Positions 33,894-42,323 of a stretch of 64,000 bases of DNA are shown piece by piece. The notes below the pieces were generated by a model that was given only the letters and a program-made list of their open reading frames with translations, was not told the origin of the DNA and made no database searches. This DNA comes from Actinacidiphila acidipaludis (GTDB lineage: Bacteria; Actinomycetota; Actinomycetes; Streptomycetales; Streptomycetaceae). The DNA is taken from positions 62,001 through 126,000 of the forward strand of contig NZ_JAINZZ010000011.1 of assembly GCF_019890725.1 (NCBI RefSeq), read 5' to 3'. How positions within the stretch are numbered: position 1 is the stretch's first letter; each line of letters starts with the position of its first letter. Made by a program: the position numbers and the translations under genes.

Positions 33894-35621
33894 ATGCGCA
33901 GCTTCTTCCGCAGCAGTCCCCCCACCCTGTCCCGTAAACGCTTTCGGCGAGCGGCCGTTCCGGTGGCCCTCGCCGCCGCCGCGGCGGCCGTCTTCGCCGC
34001 CCTCCCCGGAGCGGGCGCCGCGACCGCCGCCATCCCGGCCGCCGCGCCCGCTCCGGCCGCAGCACCCGCCGTCGCCGCCGCGCCGGCCGTCTTCCAGCAC
34101 CCGGGCGTCCTCGTCAGCCGGCCGCAGCTCGACTTCGTCAAGAGCAAGGTCCAGGCGAACGCCGAACCCTGGAAGAGCGCGTACAACCAGATGATGGTGA
34201 GCGGTTACGCCTCGCTGTCGCGAACTCCCGCCCCCCGCGCGGTCGTCGAGTGCGGCTCCTACTCCAACCCCAACTACGGCTGCACGGACGAGCGGCAGGA
34301 CGCCATCGCCGCCTACACCGACGCGCTGGCCTGGTACATCACCGGCAACAGCGCCTACGCGCAGAAGTCGATCCAGCTCATGAACGCGTGGGCGTCGACC
34401 ATCACCAGCCACACCAACAGCAACGCGCCGCTGCAGACCGGCTGGGCGGGCTCGGTGTGGCCGCGCGCGGCCGAGATCATCCGCTACACCTACTCCGGCT
34501 GGTCCTCCGCCGACGTCGACCGGTTCTCCACGATGCTGCGCACCGTCTACCTCCCCGAGGTCATCAACGGCTCGAACAGCAACGGGAACTGGGAGCTGAC
34601 GATGATGGAGGCCGCCGTCGGCATCTCCGTCTTCCTCAACGACGGCGCGGACTACGACAAGGCGATCACCCGGTACCTCAACCGCGTCGCGGCGTACGTC
34701 TACCTCTCCTCTGACGGCTCCCTGCCCAAGACCGTGCCGGGCAGCGGCCTGACCACCTCGTCGCAGATCATCGGCTACTGGCAGGGTCAGTCGACGTTCG
34801 TGGACGGCCTCACGCAGGAGACCTGCCGGGACTTCACCCACACCGGGTACGGGATCGCGTCCATCTCCGACGTCGCCGAGACCGCCGCCATCCAGGGCCA
34901 GGACCTGTACCCGCAGGTCGGTGAGCGGCTGCGGCAGGCGCTGGGCTTCCAGTCCAAGTACGAGCTGGGCACGGCCGTCCCGTCGTGGCTGTGCGGCGGC
35001 ACCCTGCACCTGGGCCTCGGGCCGGTCACCGAGGTGGGCTTCAACGCCCTGCACAACCGGCTCGGCATCGCGATGACCAACACCCAGACGCTCACCGAGT
35101 CGCGGCGCCCGGCCGGGAGCAACGACCTGTTCGTGGCGTGGGAGACGCTGACCAACGCCGACAACCCGGACGTCGTCCCCGGCTCGGCGCCGACCCCGCC
35201 GCCCACGACGCCGCCCACCACTCCCCCGACCGGCGGCGCCGGCGGGCCGATCACCGGGATCGGCGGCACGTGCGTGGACGTGGCGGGCGCGAGCAGCGCC
35301 AACGGGACCGCGGTCCAGCTCTACGACTGCAACGGCACCGCCGCGCAGACCTGGACGGCCGGCGCGGGCGGCACGCTGCAGGCACTCGGCAAGTGCATGG
35401 ACGTCACGGCCGCCGGCACCGCCAACGGCTCCCAGGTGCAGCTCTACGACTGCAACGGCACCGGCTCCCAGGTGTGGCAGCCCGGGGCGAACAACTCCTT
35501 GGTCAACCCGCAGTCCGGCAAGTGCCTGGACGCCACGGGCCAGAGCTCGGCCAACGGCACACGGCTGCAGATCTGGAGCTGCACGGGAGCGGCCAACCAG
35601 AGCTGGACCCTGCCGGGCTAG
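33894..35621 (+). CDS. Secreted alginate-lyase-like protein with ricin B lectin domain
   Basis: A 575-residue exported protein. The signal peptide (Arg-rich start, long Ala stretch) and a further Ala/Pro linker run to about residue 65. Residues about 68-425 match the alginate lyase (PL5-type alpha/alpha) fold: HPGVLVSRPQLDFVK, NGNWELTMMEAAVG and RDFTHTGYGIASISDVAETA, including His and Tyr residues used in catalysis. A Pro/Thr linker leads to a ricin-type trefoil (about 448-574) with three QxW-like repeats (AQTW, SQVW, NQSW) and paired Cys. It probably eliminates uronic acid or related polysaccharide outside the cell. AGGAG lies seven bases before ATG 33894. Confidence 0.85.
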   Translation: MRSFFRSSPPTLSRKRFRRAAVPVALAAAAAAVFAALPGAGAATAAIPAAAPAPAAAPAVAAAPAVFQHPGVLVSRPQLDFVKSKVQANAEPWKSAYNQMMVSGYASLSRTPAPRAVVECGSYSNPNYGCTDERQDAIAAYTDALAWYITGNSAYAQKSIQLMNAWASTITSHTNSNAPLQTGWAGSVWPRAAEIIRYTYSGWSSADVDRFSTMLRTVYLPEVINGSNSNGNWELTMMEAAVGISVFLNDGADYDKAITRYLNRVAAYVYLSSDGSLPKTVPGSGLTTSSQIIGYWQGQSTFVDGLTQETCRDFTHTGYGIASISDVAETAAIQGQDLYPQVGERLRQALGFQSKYELGTAVPSWLCGGTLHLGLGPVTEVGFNALHNRLGIAMTNTQTLTESRRPAGSNDLFVAWETLTNADNPDVVPGSAPTPPPTTPPTTPPTGGAGGPITGIGGTCVDVAGASSANGTAVQLYDCNGTAAQTWTAGAGGTLQALGKCMDVTAAGTANGSQVQLYDCNGTGSQVWQPGANNSLVNPQSGKCLDATGQSSANGTRLQIWSCTGAANQSWTLPG

Positions 35622-35626
35622 CCCTT

Positions 35627-35654
35627 CGGCCCGGGCCGTCGCGGGGCCGGGCCG
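35627..35654 (+). terminator. Terminator after the lyase-like gene
   Basis: CGGCCCGG (35627-35634) pairs with CCGGGCCG (35647-35654) around a 12-base loop, five bases after the stop codon. Confidence 0.6.
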
Positions 35655-35733
35655 CATCCGAGCCGGATCCGCCGGGCGGGCAACAGGGGCGTGCGCGAGG
35701 TGGCCCTTCGCGGACAACGCCCTGCGGATCCCC

Positions 35734-35776
35734 GGGCCGGACGTCCGATTCGTTCAAGACGACGGACGTCCGGCCC
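35734..35776. promoter_or_regulatory. 14-bp inverted repeat in front of the VOC gene
   Basis: GGGCCGGACGTCCG (35734-35747) and CGGACGTCCGGCCC (35763-35776) are perfect inverted copies 15 bases apart, ending 16 bases before the VOC gene. Each arm itself contains the palindrome CGGACGTCCG. A dimeric or tetrameric regulator, possibly the AraC-type protein encoded convergently, could bind here; as RNA it would be a large hairpin. Confidence 0.6.
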
Positions 35777-35792
35777 GCCTAGCGTGCCGGGT

Positions 35793-36191
35793 ATGAGGAC
35801 ACGCATCACACCCCGCATCGACCTGATCGGCCTGGTGGTCGCCGACATGGCGGCCTCGCTGGCCTTCTACCGTCTCCTGGGTCTCGGCCTGCCGCCCGAG
35901 GCGGACGGCGAGCCGCACGTCGAGGTGACGCTGCCCGGCGGGCTGCGCCTGGCCTGGGACACGGTCGCGACGGTCCGCTCCTTCGACCCGGACTGGACGC
36001 CCGCGACGGGCTCCCGCATCTCGCCGGCCTTCGACTGCGGCAGCCCGGCGGGCGTGGACGCGGTCTACGCCGAGCTGACGGAGGCCGGTCACCACGGCCA
36101 CCTCAAGCCGTGGGACGCCTTCTGGGGTCAGCGCTACGCCGTCGTCCTCGACCCCGACGGCAACGCGGTGGACCTGTTCGCCGCGTCCTGA
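35793..36191 (+). CDS. VOC (glyoxalase/bleomycin resistance fold) protein
   Basis: A 132-residue single-domain vicinal oxygen chelate protein: two beta-alpha-beta-beta-beta halves, the first beginning RIDLIGLVVADMAASLAFYRLLG and the second ending RYAVVLDPDGNAVDLFA with the conserved DPDGN turn. Members bind a metal and act as lyases, dioxygenases or drug-binding proteins. ATG 35793 is chosen because it starts the conserved core; there is little ribosome binding site. It sits behind the 14-bp inverted repeat and is convergent with the AraC gene, overlapping it by 58 bases. Such VOC/AraC pairs are common in Streptomyces. Confidence 0.85.
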   Translation: MRTRITPRIDLIGLVVADMAASLAFYRLLGLGLPPEADGEPHVEVTLPGGLRLAWDTVATVRSFDPDWTPATGSRISPAFDCGSPAGVDAVYAELTEAGHHGHLKPWDAFWGQRYAVVLDPDGNAVDLFAAS

Positions 36192-36952
36192 CGACCGGGG
36201 AAACCCGGACGGGCATCCACACCCCCACCCGCTGCCGGGTCACCGCCCGCCGGGTGCGCATCGGCCGGCGGCGGACGCAGCAACTCCCCCAGCGGCACGC
36301 CCGCCAGGGCCCGCACCTCGCGGGCCAGGTGCGGCTGGTCGGCGAAGCCGGCCTCCACCGCGACCTCGGCGTAGGGCCGGCCGGCCCGGGCCAGCGCCAG
36401 GGCGCGCTGGAGGCGCAGCACCCGGGCGAGGGTCTTCGGGCCGTACCCGAACGCGGCCTCGCAGCGGCGGCGCACCTGCCGCTCCCCGAGGCCGGTCCCG
36501 GCCGCCGCGGCGGCGATCGTGCCGCCCGCGGACAGCGCCCGCGCCACGGCCGCCGGCAGGGCGTCCGCCGGTCCGGCCGCGCGCATCCGGGCGACGGCCC
36601 AGGTCTCCAGCACGGCGGCCGGGTCGTCGCCCGCCCGTTCGGCCAGCTCCCGCGCCAGGGCGCCCGGCCAGAGCGCGTCCAGCGGCACCCGCCGGTCCCG
36701 CAGTTCGGCGGCGGGCGCGCCCAGCACCGACGGGCCGACGCCGGGGGCGAAGCGCAGCCCGGCGTAGCTGCTGCCCGGGCGGTCCTCCGAGAGGTGGGCG
36801 ACGGTGTCGGGGCCGGCGATCAGCAGCCGGCCGTCGTGCCAGACGAGGTCCATACAGCCGTCGGGCAGCACCCGGTAGCGCCCGCCGCCGTCGGTGCGGG
36901 TCCACACCGTCAGCCCCGGTGCGCCTCCGCTCCACTCCCGGTACGCGCCCAC
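36134..36952 (-). CDS. AraC-family transcriptional regulator
   Basis: A 272-residue regulator: N-terminal sensor domain of the type REWSGGAPG...LPDGCMDLVWHDGRLLIAGPDT (about residues 5-115), and a C-terminal AraC double helix-turn-helix (about 150-235: LGERQVRRRCEAAFGYGPKTL and VAVEAGFADQPHLAREVRALAG). The end is a Pro/Ala-rich tail that continues antisense into the VOC gene for 58 bases because no earlier stop occurs. The start GTG 36952 is the best in-frame choice but its ribosome binding site is poor. It likely controls the VOC gene. Confidence 0.82.
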   Translation of the reverse strand: MGAYREWSGGAPGLTVWTRTDGGGRYRVLPDGCMDLVWHDGRLLIAGPDTVAHLSEDRPGSSYAGLRFAPGVGPSVLGAPAAELRDRRVPLDALWPGALARELAERAGDDPAAVLETWAVARMRAAGPADALPAAVARALSAGGTIAAAAAGTGLGERQVRRRCEAAFGYGPKTLARVLRLQRALALARAGRPYAEVAVEAGFADQPHLAREVRALAGVPLGELLRPPPADAHPAGGDPAAGGGVDARPGFPGRQDAANRSTALPSGSRTTA

Positions 36953-37032
36953 CGCTCCATTCTCGCCCGCCCGCCCCGCCGGGCACGACCCTCGCGCGGC
37001 GCGGAGAGGGCCCGGTCCCGGCGCCGGGTCCG

Positions 37033-38235
37033 TCAGCGCGGGTCGTGGTGGTCCTCGGTCTTCCAGGGTGACGCCTGCGGCGGGATGGACGGCAGGGGCG
37101 GCACGGGACGGCCGGGCCCGGGGGCCTCGGGGCGCCGGGCGCGCAGCCGGGAGCGGAGGTCGCCGTGCGGCAGGAAGTCCGCCCAGCGCTCGGGGTACTC
37201 CGCCGGGGGCGCGTCCTCGTCGCCCGCGGCCTGGCGGGCCCGGCGGGCGGCGGCGCGGGCGACGACGCCGGCGGCCGCGGCCTCCCGCAGCCGGGCGTTC
37301 TCCTCGCGTGCCGCGGCGGTGGCCAGTGACGGCCACACCCGGTCGACCGCGGCGTTGACCGCGGCCCCGACCAGGACCGCGAACGCCGAGACGCCTATCC
37401 ACAGCAGCACGGCGACCGGCGCGGCCAGCGAGCCGTAGATCGTCGGCCCCTCGACGGCGTGGGTGAGGTAGATCCGCAGCACGAAACTGCCGACCACCCA
37501 CATCAGCAGCGCGACCAGCGCCCCCGGCACGTCCTCGTGCCACGGCGCCCGGACCGGCACCGACACGTGGTAGAGCGTGGTGAGGAAGGCGACCGACGCG
37601 AAGAGCACGAACGGCCAGTACAGGACGTGGACGGTGCCCGCGCCGCCGGGCAGCACCTCGGTCACCGCGTCGGGCCCGACCACCACCAGCGGCAGCACCG
37701 CCGCGCCCAGGACCAGCGCGACGACGTACAGCACCAGGGACATCAGGCGGGTGCGGACGATGCCGCGGCGGCCCTCCAGCCCGTACATGATCGTGATCGT
37801 GTCGACGAAGACGTTGACCGCGCGGGACCCCGACCACAGGGCGATCAGGAACCCCAGCGAGATCAGGTCCGGGCGGCGGCCGTGGAAGACGTCGTCGACG
37901 AGCGGTTTGACGAGCTGGTTGACGCCCTTGTCGGAGAGCACGGTGGCGGACGCGCGCAGGATGTTGTCGCGGATGTGGTCGATGGTGTCGAGGCCGACGA
38001 CGGTGTCGACGTAGCCGAGCGCGCCGACCAGGCCGAGCAGCAGCGGCGGCAGCGAGAGCAGCACGAAGAACGCCGCCTCGGCGGCGAGCCCGGTGACCCG
38101 GTACTCCATGCAGGAGTTCACCGTGTCCTTCAGCAGCAGCCACGCCACCTTGCGCTTGGAGACGTTGCGGTACAGCGCCCGCGCGCGACGCCACCGGCCC
38201 GGGCGGCGGTGGCTTCTTCCTTCTGCTGCTTGCAC
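37033..38235 (-). CDS. YihY/BrkB-family inner membrane protein
   Basis: A 400-residue integral membrane protein of the YihY (BrkB) family, once mis-named ribonuclease BN. It has a basic N-terminus, a conserved amphipathic start (FFVLLSLPPLLLGLVGALGYVDTVVGL), six or so membrane helices to about residue 290, the motif LWSGSRAVNVFVDTITIMYG, and a long charged cytoplasmic tail with Ala/Arg-rich and Pro-rich segments. Function is unsettled, possibly transport. Start GTG 38235 is leaderless-like. It is divergent from the AidB-type gene with only 18 bases between starts. Confidence 0.85.
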   Translation of the reverse strand: MQAAEGRSHRRPGRWRRARALYRNVSKRKVAWLLLKDTVNSCMEYRVTGLAAEAAFFVLLSLPPLLLGLVGALGYVDTVVGLDTIDHIRDNILRASATVLSDKGVNQLVKPLVDDVFHGRRPDLISLGFLIALWSGSRAVNVFVDTITIMYGLEGRRGIVRTRLMSLVLYVVALVLGAAVLPLVVVGPDAVTEVLPGGAGTVHVLYWPFVLFASVAFLTTLYHVSVPVRAPWHEDVPGALVALLMWVVGSFVLRIYLTHAVEGPTIYGSLAAPVAVLLWIGVSAFAVLVGAAVNAAVDRVWPSLATAAAREENARLREAAAAGVVARAAARRARQAAGDEDAPPAEYPERWADFLPHGDLRSRLRARRPEAPGPGRPVPPLPSIPPQASPWKTEDHHDPR

Positions 38236-38253
38236 CCCCTTACGTTAGCTGCC

Positions 38254-39906
38254 ATGACAGCCCCCACTCACACGGTGACGAATCAGGCTCCGCCCCTGGT
38301 CGGGCACGATGTCTACCGCACGGACCGCGCGCTGACCGAGGCGGTCGCCCGGCACGCGGACCCGTCCCGGCTGGCGGAGATCGACGCCGAGCTGCGCGTC
38401 CTCGGCGTCGCGGCCGGCTCCGCGCAGGCGCAGAAGTGGGGCGAGCAGGCCAACGCCCACGGGCCGGTGCTGCGCACGCACGACCGCTACGGCAACCGGA
38501 TCGACGAGGTCGACTTCCATCCGTCGTGGCACCGGCTGCTCGGGCACGCCGTCACCGCGGGGCTGACCGACGCCTGGTCGCGGCCGGACGGCCACCTGCG
38601 GCGGGCGGCGGGCTTCCTGGTGTGGACGCAGGCCGAGGCGGGCCACGGCTGCCCGGTGTCGATGACGCACGCCGCGGTGCCGGCGCTGCGCGCGGACCCG
38701 GAACTGGCCGCCGAGTGGGAGCCGCGGCTGCGGTCCCGGGTGTACGACCCGCGGCTGGTACCCGCGGACGAGAAGCCCGGCGCCCTGTTCGGGATGGGCA
38801 TGACGGAGAAGCAGGGCGGCTCGGACGTCCGGGCCAACACCACCCGCGCCGAACCGCTGGCGGAGGCGGGCACGTACGCGCTGACCGGCCACAAGTGGTT
38901 CTGCTCCGCCCCGATGTCGGACGGCTTCCTGGTGCTGGCGCAGGTGGACGACGCCGGGGAGGACCGGCTGACCTGCTTCCTGGTGCCGCGGGTCCTGGCG
39001 GACGGCACGCGCAACCGGTTCGCGATCCAGCGGCTCAAGGACAAGCTGGGCAACCGCTCCAACGCGTCGTCGGAGGTGGAGTTCGGCGGCACGTGGGCCC
39101 GCCGCGTCGGTGAGGTGGGCCGCGGGGTCCCGACCATCATCGAGATGGTCGCGGCGACGCGGCTGGACTGCGCACTGGGCTCGGCGGCCCTGATGCGGCA
39201 GGCGGTAGCGCAGGCGGTGCACCACGCGACGTACCGCCGGGCGTTCGGCGGGCCGCTGATCGACAAGCCGCTGATGCGGAACGTCCTGGCCGACATGGCG
39301 CTGGAGTCCGAGGCGGCGACCACCACCGCGCTGCGGCTGGCCGCCGCGTACGACGCGGACACCGAGCACGAGCGGGCGTTCCGGCGGCTCGCGGTGGCCG
39401 TCACCAAGTTCTGGGTGACCAAGCGCTGCCCGGTGGTCGCGGCCGAGGCCCTGGAGTGCCTGGGCGGCAACGGCTACGTCGAGGAGTCGGGCCTGCCGGG
39501 GCTGTTCCGCGAGTCGCCGCTGAACTCGGTGTGGGAGGGCTCGGGCAACGTCCAGGCGCTGGACGTGCTGCGGGTGCTGCAGCGCGAACCGCACGCGCTG
39601 AACGCGTTCCTCACCGAGATCGGCCGGGCCCGCGGCGCCGACCACCGGCTGGACACGGCGGTCAAGGACCTGCTGGGCGAACTCGGGGACCTGGAGGGCA
39701 TCGAGGCGCGGGCCCGCGGCATCGTCGAGCAGATGGCGCTGGTCCTGCAGGGCTCGCTACTCGTCAGGTTCGCCCCGCCCGCGGTGGCCGACGCCTTCGC
39801 CGCGTCCCGTCTCGGCGGCGACTGGGGCCACACCTTCGGCACCCTCCCCCCGACCCTCGACCTCGCGTCCCTCGTCACCCGCGCCCGGCCCGTCCCGGAG
39901 GACTAG
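38254..39906 (+). CDS. AidB-type acyl-CoA dehydrogenase
   Basis: A 550-residue flavoprotein that closely follows the pattern of E. coli AidB, the alkylation-response member of the acyl-CoA dehydrogenase family: THTVTNQAPPL at the N-terminus, GMGMTEKQGGSDVRANTTRA, GHKWFCSAPMSDGF, LKDKLGNRSNASSEVEF, DCALGSAALMRQA and SIWEGSGN-like SVWEGSGNVQALDVLRVL. It binds FAD and in AidB also DNA; true enzyme activity is doubtful. No ribosome binding site is seen and TACGTT lies seven bases before ATG 38254, so a leaderless transcript is likely. The promoter is shared with the divergent BrkB gene. Confidence 0.9.
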   Translation: MTAPTHTVTNQAPPLVGHDVYRTDRALTEAVARHADPSRLAEIDAELRVLGVAAGSAQAQKWGEQANAHGPVLRTHDRYGNRIDEVDFHPSWHRLLGHAVTAGLTDAWSRPDGHLRRAAGFLVWTQAEAGHGCPVSMTHAAVPALRADPELAAEWEPRLRSRVYDPRLVPADEKPGALFGMGMTEKQGGSDVRANTTRAEPLAEAGTYALTGHKWFCSAPMSDGFLVLAQVDDAGEDRLTCFLVPRVLADGTRNRFAIQRLKDKLGNRSNASSEVEFGGTWARRVGEVGRGVPTIIEMVAATRLDCALGSAALMRQAVAQAVHHATYRRAFGGPLIDKPLMRNVLADMALESEAATTTALRLAAAYDADTEHERAFRRLAVAVTKFWVTKRCPVVAAEALECLGGNGYVEESGLPGLFRESPLNSVWEGSGNVQALDVLRVLQREPHALNAFLTEIGRARGADHRLDTAVKDLLGELGDLEGIEARARGIVEQMALVLQGSLLVRFAPPAVADAFAASRLGGDWGHTFGTLPPTLDLASLVTRARPVPED

Positions 39907-39940
39907 CGAGACCTCGGAGGTGGAGGACCGGAAGCAAAGA

Positions 39941-39970
39941 GGGTGGTGCCGCGCCGACTCGGCACCACCC
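39941..39970 (+). terminator. Terminator after the AidB-type gene
   Basis: GGGTGGTGCCG (39941-39951) pairs perfectly with CGGCACCACCC (39960-39970) around an eight-base loop, 34 bases after the stop codon. Confidence 0.8.
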
Positions 39971-40150
39971 CGCCTTGGTGGCCGGCCGTACCGCGCAGGT
40001 GCAATCAAGCACCCGAGTACGGTGACGCGGCGTCACTCTCCGTCCTGGTCGCGTAGGCTCGCAACGGTTGCAGTCCGTTGCACGCACGCCCGTGGCCGTC
40101 CGGGCACCGCACCGGGCGGTGAACGAGGAACGAGCCAGGGGCGGGGCGAC

Positions 40151-41425
40151 GTGACGCATCTACCGATCGGAACGGGGCGACTGGACGGGCTCGACGTCCA
40201 CAGCTCGCCCCATCTGCTGGCGTCGGTCAGGGAGGCCACCCTCGCCGGCACGGTCCCGCCCGAACGACCACGCGCGGTGATCGGCGCGTCCTGGTCCCGC
40301 GTGCTGCACCAGGGCGTCGATCCAGATGTCGGCCGGCACAACGGCCTGCTCGGCACGGACGAGATCGAGCACCGACGGCGGTCCTCGCCGATCGGCGGGA
40401 TCCTGCCGGTGCTGCGCGAGGGGCTGGTCTCGGTGGCGGACGCCGCTTGGCACATCATGGTCGTCACCGACGCGGACGGCCGGCTGCTGTGGCGCGACGG
40501 GAGCCTGGCGGTCCGCAAGAGCGCCGACCGGCTGGGGTTCGCCGAAGGCGCCTCCTGGGCCGAGGACGTGGTCGGCACCAACGCGATCGGCACGGCGCTG
40601 GTGACCCGCGCCCCGCTGCAGGTCCACTCCGCCGAGCACTTCGTGCGCACCCACCACGGCTGGACCTGCGCCGCCGCGCCGCTGCACGACCCACGGGACG
40701 GCCGGCTGCTCGGCGTCGTCGACGTCAGCGGTCCGGCGGCGACGCTGCACCCGGCCACCCTGTCGCTGGTCGCCGCCGTGACCCGGGTCGCCGAGGCCGA
40801 GTTGCGGGCCCGGCACTGGGCGGCGGTCGAGGGGCTGCGGGCGATGGCCGCGCCGATCCTGGCCCGGATCGGCGGGCAGGCGCTGGCCGTCGACCGGAAC
40901 GGCTGGACCGCGGCGGTGACCGGGATGGCGCCGGCCGACCGGGTCGCCCTTCCGGCGGCGATGCGGGCCGGTTCGCTGTGGCTGCCGTCGCTGGGGATGT
41001 GCACGGCGGAACCGCTGCCCGGCGGCTGGCTGATCCGCGTCGACGGCCGGGAGCACCCGCCGGGCGCCGGCCGGGTGGTGCTGGACCTGAGCCGGCCGCG
41101 GACGGCCACGGTGACGGTGTCCGGGGCGGCCGGCAGCTGGACACAGACCCTCAGTCCGCGCCACGCCGAGCTGCTGTTCGTGCTGGCGCTGCACCGGGAC
41201 GGCCGGACCGCGGCGGAGCTCGCCGGTGACCTGTTCGGCGACCGGAGCCGCACGGTGACCGTCCGCGCCGAACTGTCGCGGCTGCGGAGGAACCTCGCCG
41301 GCGTGCTGGCCCACCGACCCTACCGGTTCGCCGAGGGCGTGGAGGTGGAGCTGGTGCGTCCGCGGGACCCGCTCGATCTGCTGCCGCACTCGGTCGCCCC
41401 GGTGGTGCTGGCCGCCCGGGGCTGA
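40151..41425 (+). CDS. GAF-domain transcriptional regulator without AAA+ domain
   Basis: A 424-residue regulator. The N-terminal third resembles the sensor part of AcoR-type proteins (ASWSRVLHQGVDPD, then a GAF domain with VVTDADGRLLWRDG, ASWAEDVVGTNAIGTALVT and APLHDPRDGRLLGVVDVSG). The sigma-54 ATPase module is missing; instead the C-terminal quarter has TQTLSPRHAELLFVLALHRDG and VRAELSRLRRNL, a winged-helix DNA-binding domain. Such proteins control alcohol or aldehyde metabolism genes in actinomycetes. No obvious target adjoins it. GTG 40151 has a purine-rich GGGGCGGGG stretch upstream. Confidence 0.82.
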   Translation: MTHLPIGTGRLDGLDVHSSPHLLASVREATLAGTVPPERPRAVIGASWSRVLHQGVDPDVGRHNGLLGTDEIEHRRRSSPIGGILPVLREGLVSVADAAWHIMVVTDADGRLLWRDGSLAVRKSADRLGFAEGASWAEDVVGTNAIGTALVTRAPLQVHSAEHFVRTHHGWTCAAAPLHDPRDGRLLGVVDVSGPAATLHPATLSLVAAVTRVAEAELRARHWAAVEGLRAMAAPILARIGGQALAVDRNGWTAAVTGMAPADRVALPAAMRAGSLWLPSLGMCTAEPLPGGWLIRVDGREHPPGAGRVVLDLSRPRTATVTVSGAAGSWTQTLSPRHAELLFVLALHRDGRTAAELAGDLFGDRSRTVTVRAELSRLRRNLAGVLAHRPYRFAEGVEVELVRPRDPLDLLPHSVAPVVLAARG

Positions 41426-41481
41426 GGCCGGGGCGGGGGCGGCCGTCGTCCGTGCCGGAGGACGCCTTTAGGGTGAACGCC

Positions 41482-42015
41482 ATGAGCACCCCCGTGACCA
41501 CCTGGTACCTGGAGCAGACCGCACCGGAGGACCTGCGCCCGGCGTCCGCGCCGGCGCTTCCCGGCGTCCGGGTCGAGCGGGCCGAGGTGCCCTCGGGGGA
41601 ACTCGGCCGCTTCCTGTACACGGCGGTGGGCGGCGACGTGTCGTGGACCGACCGGCTGCCGTGGCCGGCCGGGCAGTGGCAGACGCACCTGGAGCGCCCC
41701 GGATCCGAGCTGTGGGTGGCCTACGAACGGGGCACGCCCGCCGGGTACATCGAGCTGGACGCCCAGGACGCCGCGGACGGGGCCGTCGTCGAGATCGCCT
41801 ACTTCGGGCTGCTGCCGGCCTTCCGCGGCCGGGGCATCGGCGGCCATCTGCTGTCGTACGGCACGGCCCGTGCCTGGGATCTGGCGGGCCGCTGGGCCGG
41901 GCGGCCGGAGACCCGGCGGGTGTGGGTGCACACCTGCTCGCTCGACGGCCCCTACGCGCTGGGCAATTACCAGCGCCGCGGCTTCCGCGTGACCCACACC
42001 ACAGTGTCTCACTGA
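41482..42015 (+). CDS. GNAT-family N-acetyltransferase
   Basis: A 177-residue acetyltransferase: the acetyl-CoA binding loop LPAFRGRGIGGHLL is intact and preceded by strands GYIELD and VEIAYFGL, and the C-terminal part ends with NYQRRGFRVTH. The acceptor is unknown. There is no ribosome binding site; TAGGGT (41470-41475) lies six bases before ATG 41482, a typical leaderless promoter. It lies just upstream of the sulfur operon on the same strand but is separated by that operon's own promoter region. Confidence 0.88.
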   Translation: MSTPVTTWYLEQTAPEDLRPASAPALPGVRVERAEVPSGELGRFLYTAVGGDVSWTDRLPWPAGQWQTHLERPGSELWVAYERGTPAGYIELDAQDAADGAVVEIAYFGLLPAFRGRGIGGHLLSYGTARAWDLAGRWAGRPETRRVWVHTCSLDGPYALGNYQRRGFRVTHTTVSH

Positions 42016-42084
42016 ATGAGATGATCGAGTCCACATGACGGATAATGGTGGACTGCCGGAAGACCCGCGTGCCACGCTTTCGTC
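42016..42084 (+). promoter_or_regulatory. Promoter/operator region of the sulfur assimilation operon
   Basis: The 69 bases between the acetyltransferase and the leader peptide hold AGTCCAC (42028-42034) and GTGGACT (42048-42054) as a perfect inverted repeat flanking a -10-like GATAAT (42041-42046), and just upstream a TCTCA-CTGAA-TGAGA hairpin-like repeat around 42007-42021. Either could be a regulator site for sulfur control. The remaining gap from 42169 to 42323 is the attenuation region described with the leader peptide. Confidence 0.5.
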
Positions 42085-42168
42085 ATGTCGCGCACTGGAA
42101 TCGCCTTGGTAGGTCGGCCGCACGTCGACTTCTGCCGCGTGTCCAGCGCCATCTGTCCGGCGGGCTGA
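42085..42168 (+). CDS. Cysteine-codon leader peptide of the sulfur operon
   Basis: A 27-residue ORF from ATG 42085 to TGA 42166-42168. The peptide contains the segment RPHVDFCRVSSAICPAG, the hallmark (H-V-D...C-R-V-S-S-A-I-C) of short leader peptides annotated before sulfur genes in many Streptomyces. Two Cys codons lie at positions 17 and 24. There is no ribosome binding site. In actinobacteria such Cys-rich leaders act as cysteine-responsive attenuators: when charged Cys-tRNA is scarce, ribosomes stall and downstream expression rises. The 155 bases that follow up to the sulfite reductase gene are pyrimidine-rich and weakly structured, which would suit Rho-dependent attenuation (inference). 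Confidence 0.8.
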   Translation: MSRTGIALVGRPHVDFCRVSSAICPAG

Positions 42169-42323
42169 CCGCACTCGGCACCATCTCCCGCCCTCCCCGT
42201 CGTCGTGGATGCGTGCGGTTCCCCGCTGCCCACTGAGCCTCATCGCCAGGCGTTTCCCCAGGCCGCAGGGTTCCTCTCGCGCTGTTCCGACCGCCTACGA
42301 GCCTGCCAGAAGGACGCATCGCC

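Noticed and set aside
36134..38194. Single 686-codon protein joining the AraC frame with upstream sequence
   Set aside because: The upstream half is a shadow frame within the BrkB gene; the AraC protein has a normal length from GTG 36952.
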